Shown: one piece after another, positions 1-6,442 of the stretch
Position numbering within the stretch: the stretch's first letter is position 1
How the letters are laid out: each line of letters starts with the position of its first letter
Source: Sphingomonas sp. CCH10-B3
Lineage (GTDB): Bacteria; Pseudomonadota; Alphaproteobacteria; Sphingomonadales; Sphingomonadaceae
DNA: 14,861 nt
Direction of reading: 5' to 3'
NCBI RefSeq assembly: GCF_001556185.1
Contig: NZ_LSIJ01000015.1
Location: forward strand, 1-14,861
Notes under the pieces: model-generated
Told to the model about the DNA's origin: nothing
The model's database searches: none
What the model saw: only the letters and a program-made list of their open reading frames with translations
Translations under genes and position numbers: made by a program

Positions 1-56
1 GGGTTGGGGTGGGGCCTCACCACCGGGGTCGCGCTCTGTGAGACACGCCCCACCCC
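1..56. repeat. GC-rich intergenic inverted repeat, probably truncated at window edge
   Basis: GGGGTGGGGC at 6-15 is perfectly inverted at 47-56. Just inside it, CTCAC (16-20) is inverted as GTGAG (38-42), with an unpaired ACAC on the right side. The G-run followed by GGTGGGGCC resembles the inner part of the repeats at 1579-1674 and 14783-14820, so this is probably one copy of the same dispersed family whose outer end lies off the window. Membership is inferred from eye comparison. No coding potential is seen here. Confidence 0.6.
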
Positions 57-62
57 CTGCCC

Positions 63-111
63 AGCTTCGCCGCTCTTGGTCCCGTCCGGGGGACGGGACA
101 GCGGCGAAGCT
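63..111 (+). other. Long two-step hairpin in the hisF leader
   Basis: AGCTTCGCCGCT (63-74) is perfectly complementary to 100-111. Inside it, GTCCCGTCC (79-87) pairs perfectly with 91-99 around a GGG loop. The only unpaired bases in the 49-nt structure are the CTTG bulge at 75-78 and the loop. It ends 23 bases before the hisF ATG, just before the GGGGAGGGG ribosome-binding region, so if transcribed it would stand directly upstream of the binding site. No U-tract follows, so it is not a standard terminator. It could be a dispersed repeat, an mRNA-stability stem or a processing site between the upstream gene and hisF. Confidence 0.6.
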
Positions 112-134
112 CCTAAAGGGGAGGGGTTTGCCCC

Positions 135-908
135 ATGACCGTCCGCGCGCGCGTCATCCCCTGCCTCGACGTTGCCAATGGCCGCGTCGTCAAGGGCGTC
201 AATTTCGTCGATCTGCGCGATGCGGGCGATCCGGTAGAACAGGCGCGGGCCTATGACGCGGCGGGCGCGGACGAGCTGTGCTTCCTCGACATCACCGCGA
301 GCCACGAAGCACGCGGGACGATCATCGATGTCGTCCGCCGGACGGCTGAAGTCTGCTTCATGCCGCTCACGGTCGGGGGCGGGGTGCGGAGCGCCGAGGA
401 TGCGCGCGCGCTGCTGCTCGCCGGGGCCGACAAGGTCGCGGTCAACAGCGCCGCCGTCGCGCGGCCCGAGGTCGTCGCCGACATTGCCGATCGCTTCGGC
501 AGCCAGTGCTGCGTCGCCTCGGTCGATGCGCGACAAGTCGCCGAGGGGCGCTGGGAAGTCTTCACCCATGGCGGGCGGCGCGCGACCGGCATCGACGCGG
601 TGGAACACGCGCTGCGACTCGCCGGGCTTGGCGCTGGCGAATTGCTGGTGACGTCGATGGACCGCGACGGCACGCGCGGCGGCTATGACCTCGCGCTGAT
701 CCGCACGATCGCCGATCAGGTGCGCGTGCCGGTCGTGGCGAGCGGCGGCGTCGGTTGGCTGGGCGATCTGGTCGCGGGGATTACCGAAGGGCATGCGAGC
801 GCCGTCCTCGCCGCATCGATCTTCCACTTCGGGGAAGCGAGCATCGCCGACGCCCACCGCGCGCTGGCGGCGGCTGGGGTGCCAGTGCGCACGCCGGTCG
901 CAGCGTGA
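135..908 (+). CDS. hisF: Imidazole glycerol phosphate synthase cyclase subunit HisF
   Basis: This is the (beta/alpha)8-barrel cyclase subunit of IGP synthase. With HisH it converts PRFAR and glutamine-derived ammonia to imidazole glycerol phosphate and AICAR, in the cytoplasm. The 257 residues match the family length. The N-terminal RVIPCLDV carries catalytic Asp12, and VASVDAR carries the second catalytic Asp131. Phosphate-binding segments are visible at LTVGGGVR (78-85), [13 protein letters not shown] (173-185), VASGGVG (201-207) and AASIFHF. The ATG start follows a GGGGAGGGG purine tract (118-126). No hisH or hisA is seen in the short upstream stretch; they may lie outside the window. It is the first visible gene of a plus-strand run with the small ORF, hisE and the HIT gene. 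Confidence 0.97.
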   Translation: MTVRARVIPCLDVANGRVVKGVNFVDLRDAGDPVEQARAYDAAGADELCFLDITASHEARGTIIDVVRRTAEVCFMPLTVGGGVRSAEDARALLLAGADKVAVNSAAVARPEVVADIADRFGSQCCVASVDARQVAEGRWEVFTHGGRRATGIDAVEHALRLAGLGAGELLVTSMDRDGTRGGYDLALIRTIADQVRVPVVASGGVGWLGDLVAGITEGHASAVLAASIFHFGEASIADAHRALAAAGVPVRTPVAA

Positions 909-932
909 GACCATCGCTCGCAACGCTCTATG

Positions 933-1023
933 CGTCACCCTGAACTCGTTTCAGGGTCCAACGTGCCACCGGTACCGGGCGGGCGTGTGCCACGTTGGAT
1001 GCTGAACCAAGTTCAGCATGACG
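933..1023. repeat. Cloverleaf-like intergenic repeat (REP-type) between hisF and the small ORF
   Basis: This is a compact 91-bp element with nested and side-by-side inverted repeats. The outer ends CGTCA (933-937) and TGACG (1019-1023) pair. A first arm is CCCTGA (938-943) with TCAGGG (951-956). A central stem is TCCAACGTG (957-965), perfectly inverted at 991-999. A last arm is ATGCTGAAC (999-1007), perfectly inverted at 1011-1019 around CAA. It can fold as a multi-arm cruciform in DNA or RNA. I recall near-identical 'TCACCCTGAA...TTCAGCATGACG' elements scattered between genes in sphingomonads; copy number cannot be tested here. It may also protect or attenuate the hisF transcript. Confidence 0.75.
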
Positions 1024-1058
1024 AAAGAGTTTTAACGGAACGTCGGTAGAAGGCCGCA

Positions 1059-1226
1059 ATGCTGGAACTCACCGCCGTCACTGCCCATTCGGGCGTTGCC
1101 CACCCGCGCACCGCGCCGGAATTGTCGGACATCGCGCTTTTCGTGATGGCGGCGGCAGGCGTGTGGTTCGTCCGCCGCGCGCTTCGCCGACGCTTCGCCA
1201 AGGCGCGCGACGCCGCGAAGGATTGA
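1059..1226 (+). CDS. Small hypothetical protein with one membrane segment (55 aa)
   Basis: I do not recognise a named family. The ORF runs from ATG at 1059 to TGA at 1224-1226 and encodes 55 residues. The N-terminal third is polar with His and Pro. A hydrophobic stretch follows at about residues 25-38 (IALFVMAAAGVWFV), then a strongly basic tail rich in Arg, Lys and Ala. That is the pattern of a single-pass inner-membrane protein with a cytoplasmic basic C-terminus. A GAAGG ribosome-binding site (1049-1053) stands 5 bases before ATG. It lies between hisF and hisE in the same direction, 31 bases before hisE, which argues for real translation. The function is unknown, and nothing links it to histidine synthesis except position. 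Confidence 0.6.
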   Translation: MLELTAVTAHSGVAHPRTAPELSDIALFVMAAAGVWFVRRALRRRFAKARDAAKD

Positions 1227-1257
1227 CGCGCGCGGGCGGCTGGGCCAGCCCAAGCCA

Positions 1258-1578
1258 ATGGCCGAAGACTTTATCGCTACGCTCGAATCGGTGATCCGCA
1301 GCCGCCGCGGCGCCGACCCTGCGACGAGCTACACCGCCAAGCTGTTCGCCGCCGGGCGCGCCAAGATCGCGCAGAAAGTCGGCGAGGAAGCGGTTGAAAC
1401 CGTCATCGCCTCGCTCGGCGACGATCGCGCGGCGCTGGTCGGCGAGGCGACCGATCTGATGTTTCACCTGCTGGTGCTGCTCGCCGATGCGGGGCTGAGC
1501 CTCGACGATATCCGCGCCGAAATGCGCCGCCGCGAAGGCGTGTCGGGGATTGATGAGAAGGCCGCTCGGAAGACTTGA
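1258..1578 (+). CDS. hisE: Phosphoribosyl-ATP pyrophosphatase HisE
   Basis: HisE hydrolyses phosphoribosyl-ATP to phosphoribosyl-AMP and pyrophosphate, the second step of histidine synthesis, in the cytoplasm. The 106-residue all-alpha protein has the MazG-like metal-binding pattern: EEAVE (Glu43, 44, 47) and EATD (Glu63, Asp66), followed by the hydrophobic helix LMFHLLVLLADAGL. It is a stand-alone HisE, not fused to HisI. The ATG is the first possible start in frame. No good Shine-Dalgarno sequence precedes it; instead a GGCTGG-G-CCAGCC palindrome (1238-1250) sits where one would be. Translation may therefore be coupled to the small ORF ending at 1226. Confidence 0.95.
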   Translation: MAEDFIATLESVIRSRRGADPATSYTAKLFAAGRAKIAQKVGEEAVETVIASLGDDRAALVGEATDLMFHLLVLLADAGLSLDDIRAEMRRREGVSGIDEKAARKT

Positions 1579-1674
1579 CCCCCCGCTTGCGGGAGGGGTC
1601 GGGGGTGGGCCTACTACGCGAGCGATAGTCAGGCCATCCCCACCCCTAGCCCCTCCGGCAAGCGGGAGGGGGAC
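1579..1674. repeat. Large GC-rich inverted repeat between hisE and the HIT gene
   Basis: The element starts right after the hisE stop codon. Its left arm has CCCCGCTTGCGGGAGGGG followed by a GGGGGTGGGC tract (1581-1610). Its right arm has CCCCACCCC and CCCCTCCGGCAAGCGGGAGGGGG (within 1639-1672), an imperfect inverse of the left arm. The ends carry GCTTGC and GCAAGC cores. Matching half-elements are at 14783-14820 and probably 1-56, so it is a dispersed family within this window. In RNA it could form a very stable hairpin separating the hisE and HIT messages. The right arm ends just before the HIT ribosome-binding site GGAG (1677-1680). Confidence 0.75.
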
Positions 1675-1686
1675 TTGGAGCACCCC

Positions 1687-2064
1687 ATGCCGATCGACGC
1701 CACCCAGCCCTATGACGACCAGAATATCTTCGCCAAGATCCTGCGCGACGAAATCCCCTCGCGGCGGGTGTATGAGGACGATTTCGCGGTCGCCTTCCAC
1801 GACATCAACCCACAGGCGCCGACGCATCTCCTCGTGATCCCGCGCGGTGCCTATGTGTCGTGGGACGACTTCAGCGCCCGCGCGAGCGATGTCGAGATTG
1901 CCGGGTTCGTGCGCGCAGTCGGCGAAGTCGCGCGCGCGGCGGGGCTGGTCGCGCCGGGATACCGCCTGCTCGCCAACACCGGGATGAACGCGCATCAGGA
2001 AGTACCGCATCTCCACGTCCACATCTTCGCCGGGCAACCGCTCGGGCCGATGCTGATGCGATAG
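1687..2064 (+). CDS. HIT-family (histidine triad) nucleotide hydrolase, HinT-like
   Basis: A 125-residue cytoplasmic protein of the HIT superfamily. These enzymes hydrolyse purine nucleoside phosphoramidates or related AMP conjugates. The N-terminal half has the family pattern NIFAKILRDEIPSRRVYEDD and AFHDINPQAPTHLLVIP. The signature HLHVHIF places the triad at His108, His110 and His112, preceded by NTGMNAHQEV and followed by GQPLGPM. I chose ATG at 1687 because GGAG (1677-1680) lies 6 bases before it. An in-frame TTG at 1675 would add four residues but overlaps the repeat and has no site of its own. It follows hisE in the same direction, an arrangement common in alphaproteobacteria. The true substrate cannot be read from the sequence. 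Confidence 0.92.
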   Translation: MPIDATQPYDDQNIFAKILRDEIPSRRVYEDDFAVAFHDINPQAPTHLLVIPRGAYVSWDDFSARASDVEIAGFVRAVGEVARAAGLVAPGYRLLANTGMNAHQEVPHLHVHIFAGQPLGPMLMR

Positions 2065-2111
2065 GGGATTGTACGCGACGGATTTGGGTTTACGGTCGCG
2101 GACTTTGCTGA

Positions 2112-2127
2112 GGCGGCAAAAGCCGCC
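2112..2127 (+). other. Small GC hairpin in the permease leader
   Basis: GGCGGC (2112-2117) and GCCGCC (2122-2127) pair around an AAAA loop, 20 bases before the permease ATG and just before its AAAGGGG ribosome-binding site (2131-2137). There is no T-run, so it is a weak terminator candidate for the HIT gene. It may simply affect translation initiation of the permease. Confidence 0.35.
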
Positions 2128-2147
2128 GCAAAAGGGGAATTGACTGG

Positions 2148-3707
2148 ATGGATTGGCGCATCAAGCCGCTCGACGCGATTCTGGCCACAGCCGAAAAGAA
2201 ATCGCTGCACCGCACACTCGGCTGGTTTCAGCTTACCCTGTTCGGCATTGGCTGCGTCATCGGTACCGGCATTTTCGTGCTGACCGCGGCAGGGGCGCAA
2301 AAGGCCGGGCCGGGCCTGATGCTCGCCTTTGCGATTGCCGGGGTCATCTGCATCGTTGCGGCGCTTTGTTACGCTGAAATTGCGGCGATGGTGCCCGTCG
2401 CCGGGTCAGCCTACACCTATACCTATGCATCGATGGGCGAATTTCTGGCCTGGACCGTCGGCTGGGCGCTGGTGCTGGAATATGCCGTTGCCGCCAGCGC
2501 GGTCTGCGTTGGCTGGTCGGGTTACTTCAGCGGTACATTCCTCGACCAGACACTTGGGATCAAGCTACCCGCCTATCTGGCAAGCGCCCCGCTGGCGCTG
2601 GGCGGCGCACCGGGCGGGTTCATCAACTTGCCGGCGGTGCTGATCGCGGGCTTGATCACATGGTTGCTGATGATCGGCACCACCGAGAGCGCGCGCGTCA
2701 ACGCCGTTCTGGTGCTGATCAAGGTGACCGCGCTCACCGCGTTCATCGCGCTCACCTTGCCGAGCGATCAGTTCAGCGCCGAACGTTTCAATCCGTTCCT
2801 GCCCGCCGGCGTGTTCGGCGGCTTCGGCACGGGTGTTGGCGCGGTTGGGGCTGCGGCCACGATCTTCTTTGCCTATGTCGGCTTCGACGCCGTTTCGACG
2901 GCAGCCGAGGAAACCAAGAATCCGCAAGTCAATGTCCCGATCGGCCTGATCGGCTCGCTGCTGTTTTGCACCGTCTTCTACATTCTGGTCGCCGCCGGGG
3001 CGATCGGCACGATCGGCGGCCAGCCGATCATGGGGCCGAACGGAATCCCGTTCCCGACCGGATCGGAAGAGCTCGCCCGCCAGTGCGCGCTGCCGCAGTA
3101 TAAGGAAGCGCTGGTCTGCTCGAACGAAGCGCTGGCCCATGTGCTGCGCACGATCGGCTGGTCGCAGGTCGGCAATGCGCTGGGCTATGCCGCCGGATTT
3201 GCGCTGCCGTCGGTGATCCTGATCCTGATGTACGGCCAGACGCGCATCTTCTTCGTGATGGCGCGCGACGGCCTGCTGCCCGAACGACTGAGCACGGTCC
3301 ATCCGAAGTGGAAGACGCCGCATATCGTCACGATGGTAACGGGCGTGGTCGTCGCCATCGGCGCGGCCTTCTTCCCCGTGGGGCAGCTTGCCGACTGGGC
3401 CAATGCCGGGACGCTCTATGCGTTCATGATGGTCGCGATCTGCGTGATGATCCTGCGCCGGACCGCGCCTAACGCACCACGGACGTTCCGCACGCCGCTG
3501 CTCGTCGTGGTCGGACCGGCGACCATTTTCGGCTGCATCTTCCTGTTCGCGAACCTCCCGTGGCAGGCGATTCTGGTGTTCTTCATCTGGGCCGTGATCG
3601 GCATCATTGCCTATTTCGCCTATGGGCGCGGTGCGAGCCATCTCGGGCGCGGCATCGTCGAGGTGACACCCGGTGACGATCGCGAGCCGATCGCGCCGAA
3701 CATCTGA
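2148..3707 (+). CDS. APC-superfamily amino acid permease (cationic amino acid transporter-like)
   Basis: A 519-residue inner-membrane transporter with about 12 or more hydrophobic segments. The N-terminal cytoplasmic region (1-24) leads to TM1 with the unwound substrate-binding motif GIGCVIGTGIF (33-43). Other APC hallmarks are CYAEIAAMVPVAGSAYTYTY (74-93), FFAYVGFDAVSTAAEETKNPQ (240-260) and YGQTRIFFVMARDGLLP (362-378). The region 290-335 is a long polar loop with two cysteines, Cys313 and Cys324, which would be periplasmic and could form a disulfide. The pattern fits the CAT/YfnA-like group that imports amino acids with protons; the specific amino acid cannot be told. The ATG is preceded by AAAGGGG at 10 bases. 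A strong terminator follows at 3732, so this gene ends the plus-strand run. Confidence 0.9.
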   Translation: MDWRIKPLDAILATAEKKSLHRTLGWFQLTLFGIGCVIGTGIFVLTAAGAQKAGPGLMLAFAIAGVICIVAALCYAEIAAMVPVAGSAYTYTYASMGEFLAWTVGWALVLEYAVAASAVCVGWSGYFSGTFLDQTLGIKLPAYLASAPLALGGAPGGFINLPAVLIAGLITWLLMIGTTESARVNAVLVLIKVTALTAFIALTLPSDQFSAERFNPFLPAGVFGGFGTGVGAVGAAATIFFAYVGFDAVSTAAEETKNPQVNVPIGLIGSLLFCTVFYILVAAGAIGTIGGQPIMGPNGIPFPTGSEELARQCALPQYKEALVCSNEALAHVLRTIGWSQVGNALGYAAGFALPSVILILMYGQTRIFFVMARDGLLPERLSTVHPKWKTPHIVTMVTGVVVAIGAAFFPVGQLADWANAGTLYAFMMVAICVMILRRTAPNAPRTFRTPLLVVVGPATIFGCIFLFANLPWQAILVFFIWAVIGIIAYFAYGRGASHLGRGIVEVTPGDDREPIAPNI

Positions 3708-3731
3708 TTTCGGTCACCGACCATGCCACAG

Positions 3732-3768
3732 AAAAGGGCCGGAGGATCGCTCCTCCGGCCCTTTTTTT
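3732..3768. terminator. Strong bidirectional intrinsic terminator
   Basis: GGGCCGGAGGA (3736-3746) pairs perfectly with TCCTCCGGCCC (3751-3761) around a TCGC loop and is followed by seven T (3762-3768). AAAA stands at 3732-3735, giving a short U-tract when read from the minus strand. It lies between two convergent genes, the permease (ends 3707) and the PfkB kinase (ends 3787), and probably serves both. Confidence 0.95.
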
Positions 3769-3786
3769 GCGCGCTTGCCGATCCGG

Positions 3787-4809
3787 TCAGGCGACGGCCG
3801 CGCCGAGCTTTTCCGCCACCAGCGCCTTCAAATCGACCATCGGTCGTGCGCCGACATGGCTGATGATCTCGGCGGCGCAGATCGCACCGATGCGCAGTGA
3901 ATCGACCAGGCTCATCCCGCGCGCCTGACCGTGGAGGAAGCCAGCGGCGAAAAGATCGCCCGCACCCGTCGTGTCGACGACGCGCTCGATCGGTTCGGCG
4001 GCGACCGTCGCGGTCTCGCCCGTGCGGATGGCGAGTGCGCCCTTCTCGCTGCGGGTGACGACCAGCAGCGGCACCTGCGCGGCGATGCGGAGCAGCGCCT
4101 GCTGGAAATCCTCCTCATTGGCGAGCGCCAGCAGCTCGTTCTCGTTGGCGAACAGGATGTCGATCAAGCCGTCCGCCAGCAGCTGGCGGAAATCGTCACC
4201 GTGGCGCGAGATGCAGAACACGTCGGACACGGTGAAGGCGACCTTGCGCCCCGCCGCCCGGGCGAAGTCGATGGCGGCGCGCATCGCCGCCCGCGGTTCT
4301 TCAGGGTCCCAGAGATAGCCTTCGAGATAGAGGATCGCGCCCGATTCGATCAGGCTGCGGTCGAGCGCATGGGCGGGCAGGAACTGCGACGCGCCGAGGA
4401 AGGTGTTCATCGTCCGCTGTCCGTCGGGCGTCACGAGGATCAGGCAGCGCGCGGTCGAGGGTTCGCCATCGCGCGCGGGCGTGTCGAACACGACGCCGGT
4501 CGCGCGGATATCGTGCGCGAAGACTTCGCCCAGCTGGTCCTTCGCGACCTGGCCAATGAAGCCGGTCTTGCCGCCCAGCGCCGCGATGCCCGCAACGGTG
4601 TTGGCGGCCGACCCGCCGCTCGCCTCGGTCCCGGGACCCATCTTGGCATAAAGCGCATCGGCCTCGGCAGGCGAGAACATCAGCTGCATCGACCCCTTGG
4701 TCATGCCTTCGGCAGCGATGAAATCATCGTCGGCATGCGCGAGCACGTCGACGATGGCGTTGCCGATCGCGACGACGTCGAGCGTGGGATCGTGGCTGGG
4801 TGCGGTCAC
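3787..4809 (-). CDS. PfkB-family carbohydrate/nucleoside kinase, adenosine kinase-like
   Basis: A cytoplasmic ribokinase-fold enzyme that transfers phosphate from ATP to the hydroxymethyl group of a sugar or nucleoside. The sequence fits the adenosine kinase-like subgroup, which would make AMP from adenosine. With the GTG start it has 340 residues. Visible motifs are GNAIVDVLA (16-24), the substrate-loop GGSAANT (65-71), LEGYLWDP (162-169), ANENE (221-225) and the second PfkB signature DTTGAGDLFAAGFL (279-292) with catalytic Asp285. I chose GTG at 4809 because a GGAG site lies 6 bases upstream on the minus strand. An ATG at 4866 in the same frame would add 19 basic residues that look unlike the family and has no such site. 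It is convergent with the permease and divergent from the lipoprotein. Ribokinase, fructokinase or inosine-guanosine kinase activity is not excluded. Confidence 0.9.
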   Translation of the reverse strand: MTAPSHDPTLDVVAIGNAIVDVLAHADDDFIAAEGMTKGSMQLMFSPAEADALYAKMGPGTEASGGSAANTVAGIAALGGKTGFIGQVAKDQLGEVFAHDIRATGVVFDTPARDGEPSTARCLILVTPDGQRTMNTFLGASQFLPAHALDRSLIESGAILYLEGYLWDPEEPRAAMRAAIDFARAAGRKVAFTVSDVFCISRHGDDFRQLLADGLIDILFANENELLALANEEDFQQALLRIAAQVPLLVVTRSEKGALAIRTGETATVAAEPIERVVDTTGAGDLFAAGFLHGQARGMSLVDSLRIGAICAAEIISHVGARPMVDLKALVAEKLGAAVA

Positions 4810-4932
4810 GGCGGTCTCCTGAAGATTGCGTGCACGCCGCCTATCGCCCTGCACGACAATCCGCAACCGGCGCGCGGCGGGCGCATCGCGGCGGGGTTGC
4901 CGTTTGCTGCCGGGCGTGCTGCTAAGGCGCGC

Positions 4933-5322
4933 ATGAAATTGTCGAGATCCCGCCTTGCCGTGGCGACGCTGGCGCTGACCGTCGCCGGTTGTTCGACCAC
5001 CAGTGCCACACCGCCTGCGGTGCGCGCGGCGCCGGTGCCGATCCCGAGCGCGCCACTGCCCCGCGTCGGGCTGGAACGCGTGCTCGGCCAGAGCGAGCGC
5101 GGGCTGGTCGCATTGTTCGGCAAGCCCGATGCCGAGGTTACCGAAGGCGCCGCGCGCAAGCTCCAGTTCGCGAGCGGCATCTGCGTGCTCGATGCCTATC
5201 TCTATCCCAAGGGATCGAGCGCGCCCGTCGTCACTTATGTCGATGCGCGCCAGACCAACGGCAGCCCGATCGATCGCGCGTCATGCGTTGCCGCGCTCAC
5301 CCGGCGCGGCGGCGGCAAGTAA
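4933..5322 (+). CDS. Small putative lipoprotein of unknown function
   Basis: I do not recognise a named family. The 129-residue product begins [20 protein letters not shown], a lipoprotein signal peptide with lipobox VAGC and acceptor Cys20. A Ser/Thr/Ala/Pro-rich linker follows (about 21-47). The folded part starts near [23 protein letters not shown], a short helix-turn pattern resembling small outer-membrane-assembly or SmpA-like domains, then [17 protein letters not shown] with a beta-strand look and a second Cys near the C-terminus (DRASCVAAL). ATG at 4933 follows AAGG (4924-4927) at 5 bases; the much longer upstream reading frame is only the antisense of the kinase gene. It is divergent from the kinase, and its last 42 bases overlap the 3' end of queG. 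It is likely anchored in a periplasm-facing membrane. Confidence 0.75.
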   Translation: MKLSRSRLAVATLALTVAGCSTTSATPPAVRAAPVPIPSAPLPRVGLERVLGQSERGLVALFGKPDAEVTEGAARKLQFASGICVLDAYLYPKGSSAPVVTYVDARQTNGSPIDRASCVAALTRRGGGK

Positions 5323-6354
5323 CCGGCCGAGCGCCCAACTGGCCGCATCGCGCACTACCTCAGACGGGTCGTCGGCGAGCGCGCGCAAGCGATCGGCCAG
5401 TGCCGGATCGCCGCTGTTGCCCGCTGCGATGGCGGCATTGCGCACCATCCGCTCGCGCCCGATGCGCTTGATCGGCGAGCCTGCAAATATTTCGCGAAAA
5501 CCCGCATCGTCGAGCGCCAGCAGATCGGCGAGCGCGGGGGCGGTCAATTCGGCACGCGGCAGGAAAGCACGATTGGCAGCGGCGCTGACGGCGAATTTGT
5601 TCCACGGGCACACCGCCAGACAATCGTCGCAGCCATAGACGCGGTTGCCGATACCTTCGCGCAATTCGAGCGGAATCGGACCCCTGTGCTCGATTGTCAG
5701 ATAGGAAATGCAGCGCCGCGCATCGAGCCGATAAGGCGCCGGAAAGGCATCGGTCGGGCAGGCCCGCTGGCAAGCATCGCACGATCCGCAACGGTCGCGT
5801 CCGGGCGTATCAGCGTCGAGATCGAGCGTCGTGTAGATCGCGCCGAGGAACAGCCAGCTGCCGGATACGCGGCTGACGAGATTGCTGTGCTTGCCCTGCC
5901 AGCCGAGCCCCGCTGCTGCGGCGAGCGGCTTTTCCATCACCGGGGCAGTATCGACGAAAACCTTCAGGTCGCCGCCTGCCTCGGCCACGATCCACCGTGC
6001 CAGCGCCTTCAGCGCCCGCTTGACGACATCGTGATAATCGCCGCCCTGTGCGTAGACCGAGATCCGGGCACGGTCGGAAACCGCGGCGAGCGCGAGCGGG
6101 TCCACGCCCGGCGCATAGCTCATGCCGAGCGCGATCACGCTGCGCACGTCGGGCCACAGGCCGGCGGGGGACGCGCGCTCACCCGCGCGCGCTTCCATCC
6201 AGATCATGTCACCGTGCATGCCCTCGTCGAGCCACGCGCGCAGCCGCTCGCCCGTGCGCGGGGCCGCATCGGCACGCGCAATCCCGCACGCGACAAAGCC
6301 AAGCTCGGCCGCTTTCGCTTTCAACCGCTCGCCGAATGGCTTGTCTTTGTTCAT
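5281..6354 (-). CDS. queG: Epoxyqueuosine reductase QueG
   Basis: QueG reduces epoxyqueuosine to queuosine in the wobble position of tRNAs for Asp, Asn, His and Tyr, using cobalamin and two [4Fe-4S] clusters in the cytoplasm. The 357-residue protein shows the N-terminal cobalamin-binding domain with [24 protein letters not shown] (132-155), including Asp135, which corresponds to the proposed catalytic acid. The ferredoxin-like clusters follow at [12 protein letters not shown] (Cys189, 192, 195, 199) and CDDCLAVCP (Cys242, 245, 249). The C-terminal 295-345 region has HEAT-like helices ([32 protein letters not shown]), as expected for tRNA recognition. The ATG at 6354 has only AAGG directly against it as a ribosome-binding site. 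The 3' end overlaps the convergent lipoprotein gene by 42 bases. Confidence 0.96.
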   Translation of the reverse strand: MNKDKPFGERLKAKAAELGFVACGIARADAAPRTGERLRAWLDEGMHGDMIWMEARAGERASPAGLWPDVRSVIALGMSYAPGVDPLALAAVSDRARISVYAQGGDYHDVVKRALKALARWIVAEAGGDLKVFVDTAPVMEKPLAAAAGLGWQGKHSNLVSRVSGSWLFLGAIYTTLDLDADTPGRDRCGSCDACQRACPTDAFPAPYRLDARRCISYLTIEHRGPIPLELREGIGNRVYGCDDCLAVCPWNKFAVSAAANRAFLPRAELTAPALADLLALDDAGFREIFAGSPIKRIGRERMVRNAAIAAGNSGDPALADRLRALADDPSEVVRDAASWALGRLLAAAAPGERGNA

Positions 6355-6373
6355 CCTTGCCCGCTACCAACGG

Positions 6374-6419
6374 CCCTTGTGGAAGGGCATAGGCCTTCCC
6401 TACCCCGTCCGTCCGGACG
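6374..6419. promoter_or_regulatory. Structured divergent intergenic region queG / ABC exporter
   Basis: Two overlapping, mutually exclusive stems are visible. CCCTT (6374-6378) pairs with AAGGG (6383-6387), while GGAAGG (6381-6386) pairs with CCTTCC (6394-6399). A perfect 10-bp palindrome CGTCCGGACG follows at 6410-6419. The region lies between divergent starts at 6354 and 6443 and must carry both promoters, but I see no convincing -35/-10 pair. The palindrome could be a repressor site; this is inference only. Confidence 0.35.
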
Positions 6420-6442
6420 AACAAGTTTTTGAGGGGATTGGT

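Noticed and set aside
1078..2037. 319-codon minus-strand frame opposite the hisE and HIT genes
   Set aside because: Antisense to two well-recognised genes and crossing the intergenic repeat; no ribosome-binding site or family resemblance.
2565..3641. 358-codon minus-strand frame opposite the amino acid permease
   Set aside because: The composition (Arg, Asp, His, Gln rich, no fold) is typical of an antisense frame in GC-rich DNA, and the permease on the other strand is unambiguous.
3931..5322. 463-codon plus-strand reading frame spanning the kinase gene and the lipoprotein
   Set aside because: Its first two thirds are the antisense of the PfkB kinase gene, with low-complexity Arg/Gly/Asp-rich sequence; only the last 129 codons have a ribosome-binding site and a lipobox.
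6122..6442. N-terminal extension of the ABC ATPase to 412 residues
   Set aside because: The added segment is antisense to queG and is basic and low in complexity. The TTG at 6443 has a GAGGGG site and matches the usual domain start.
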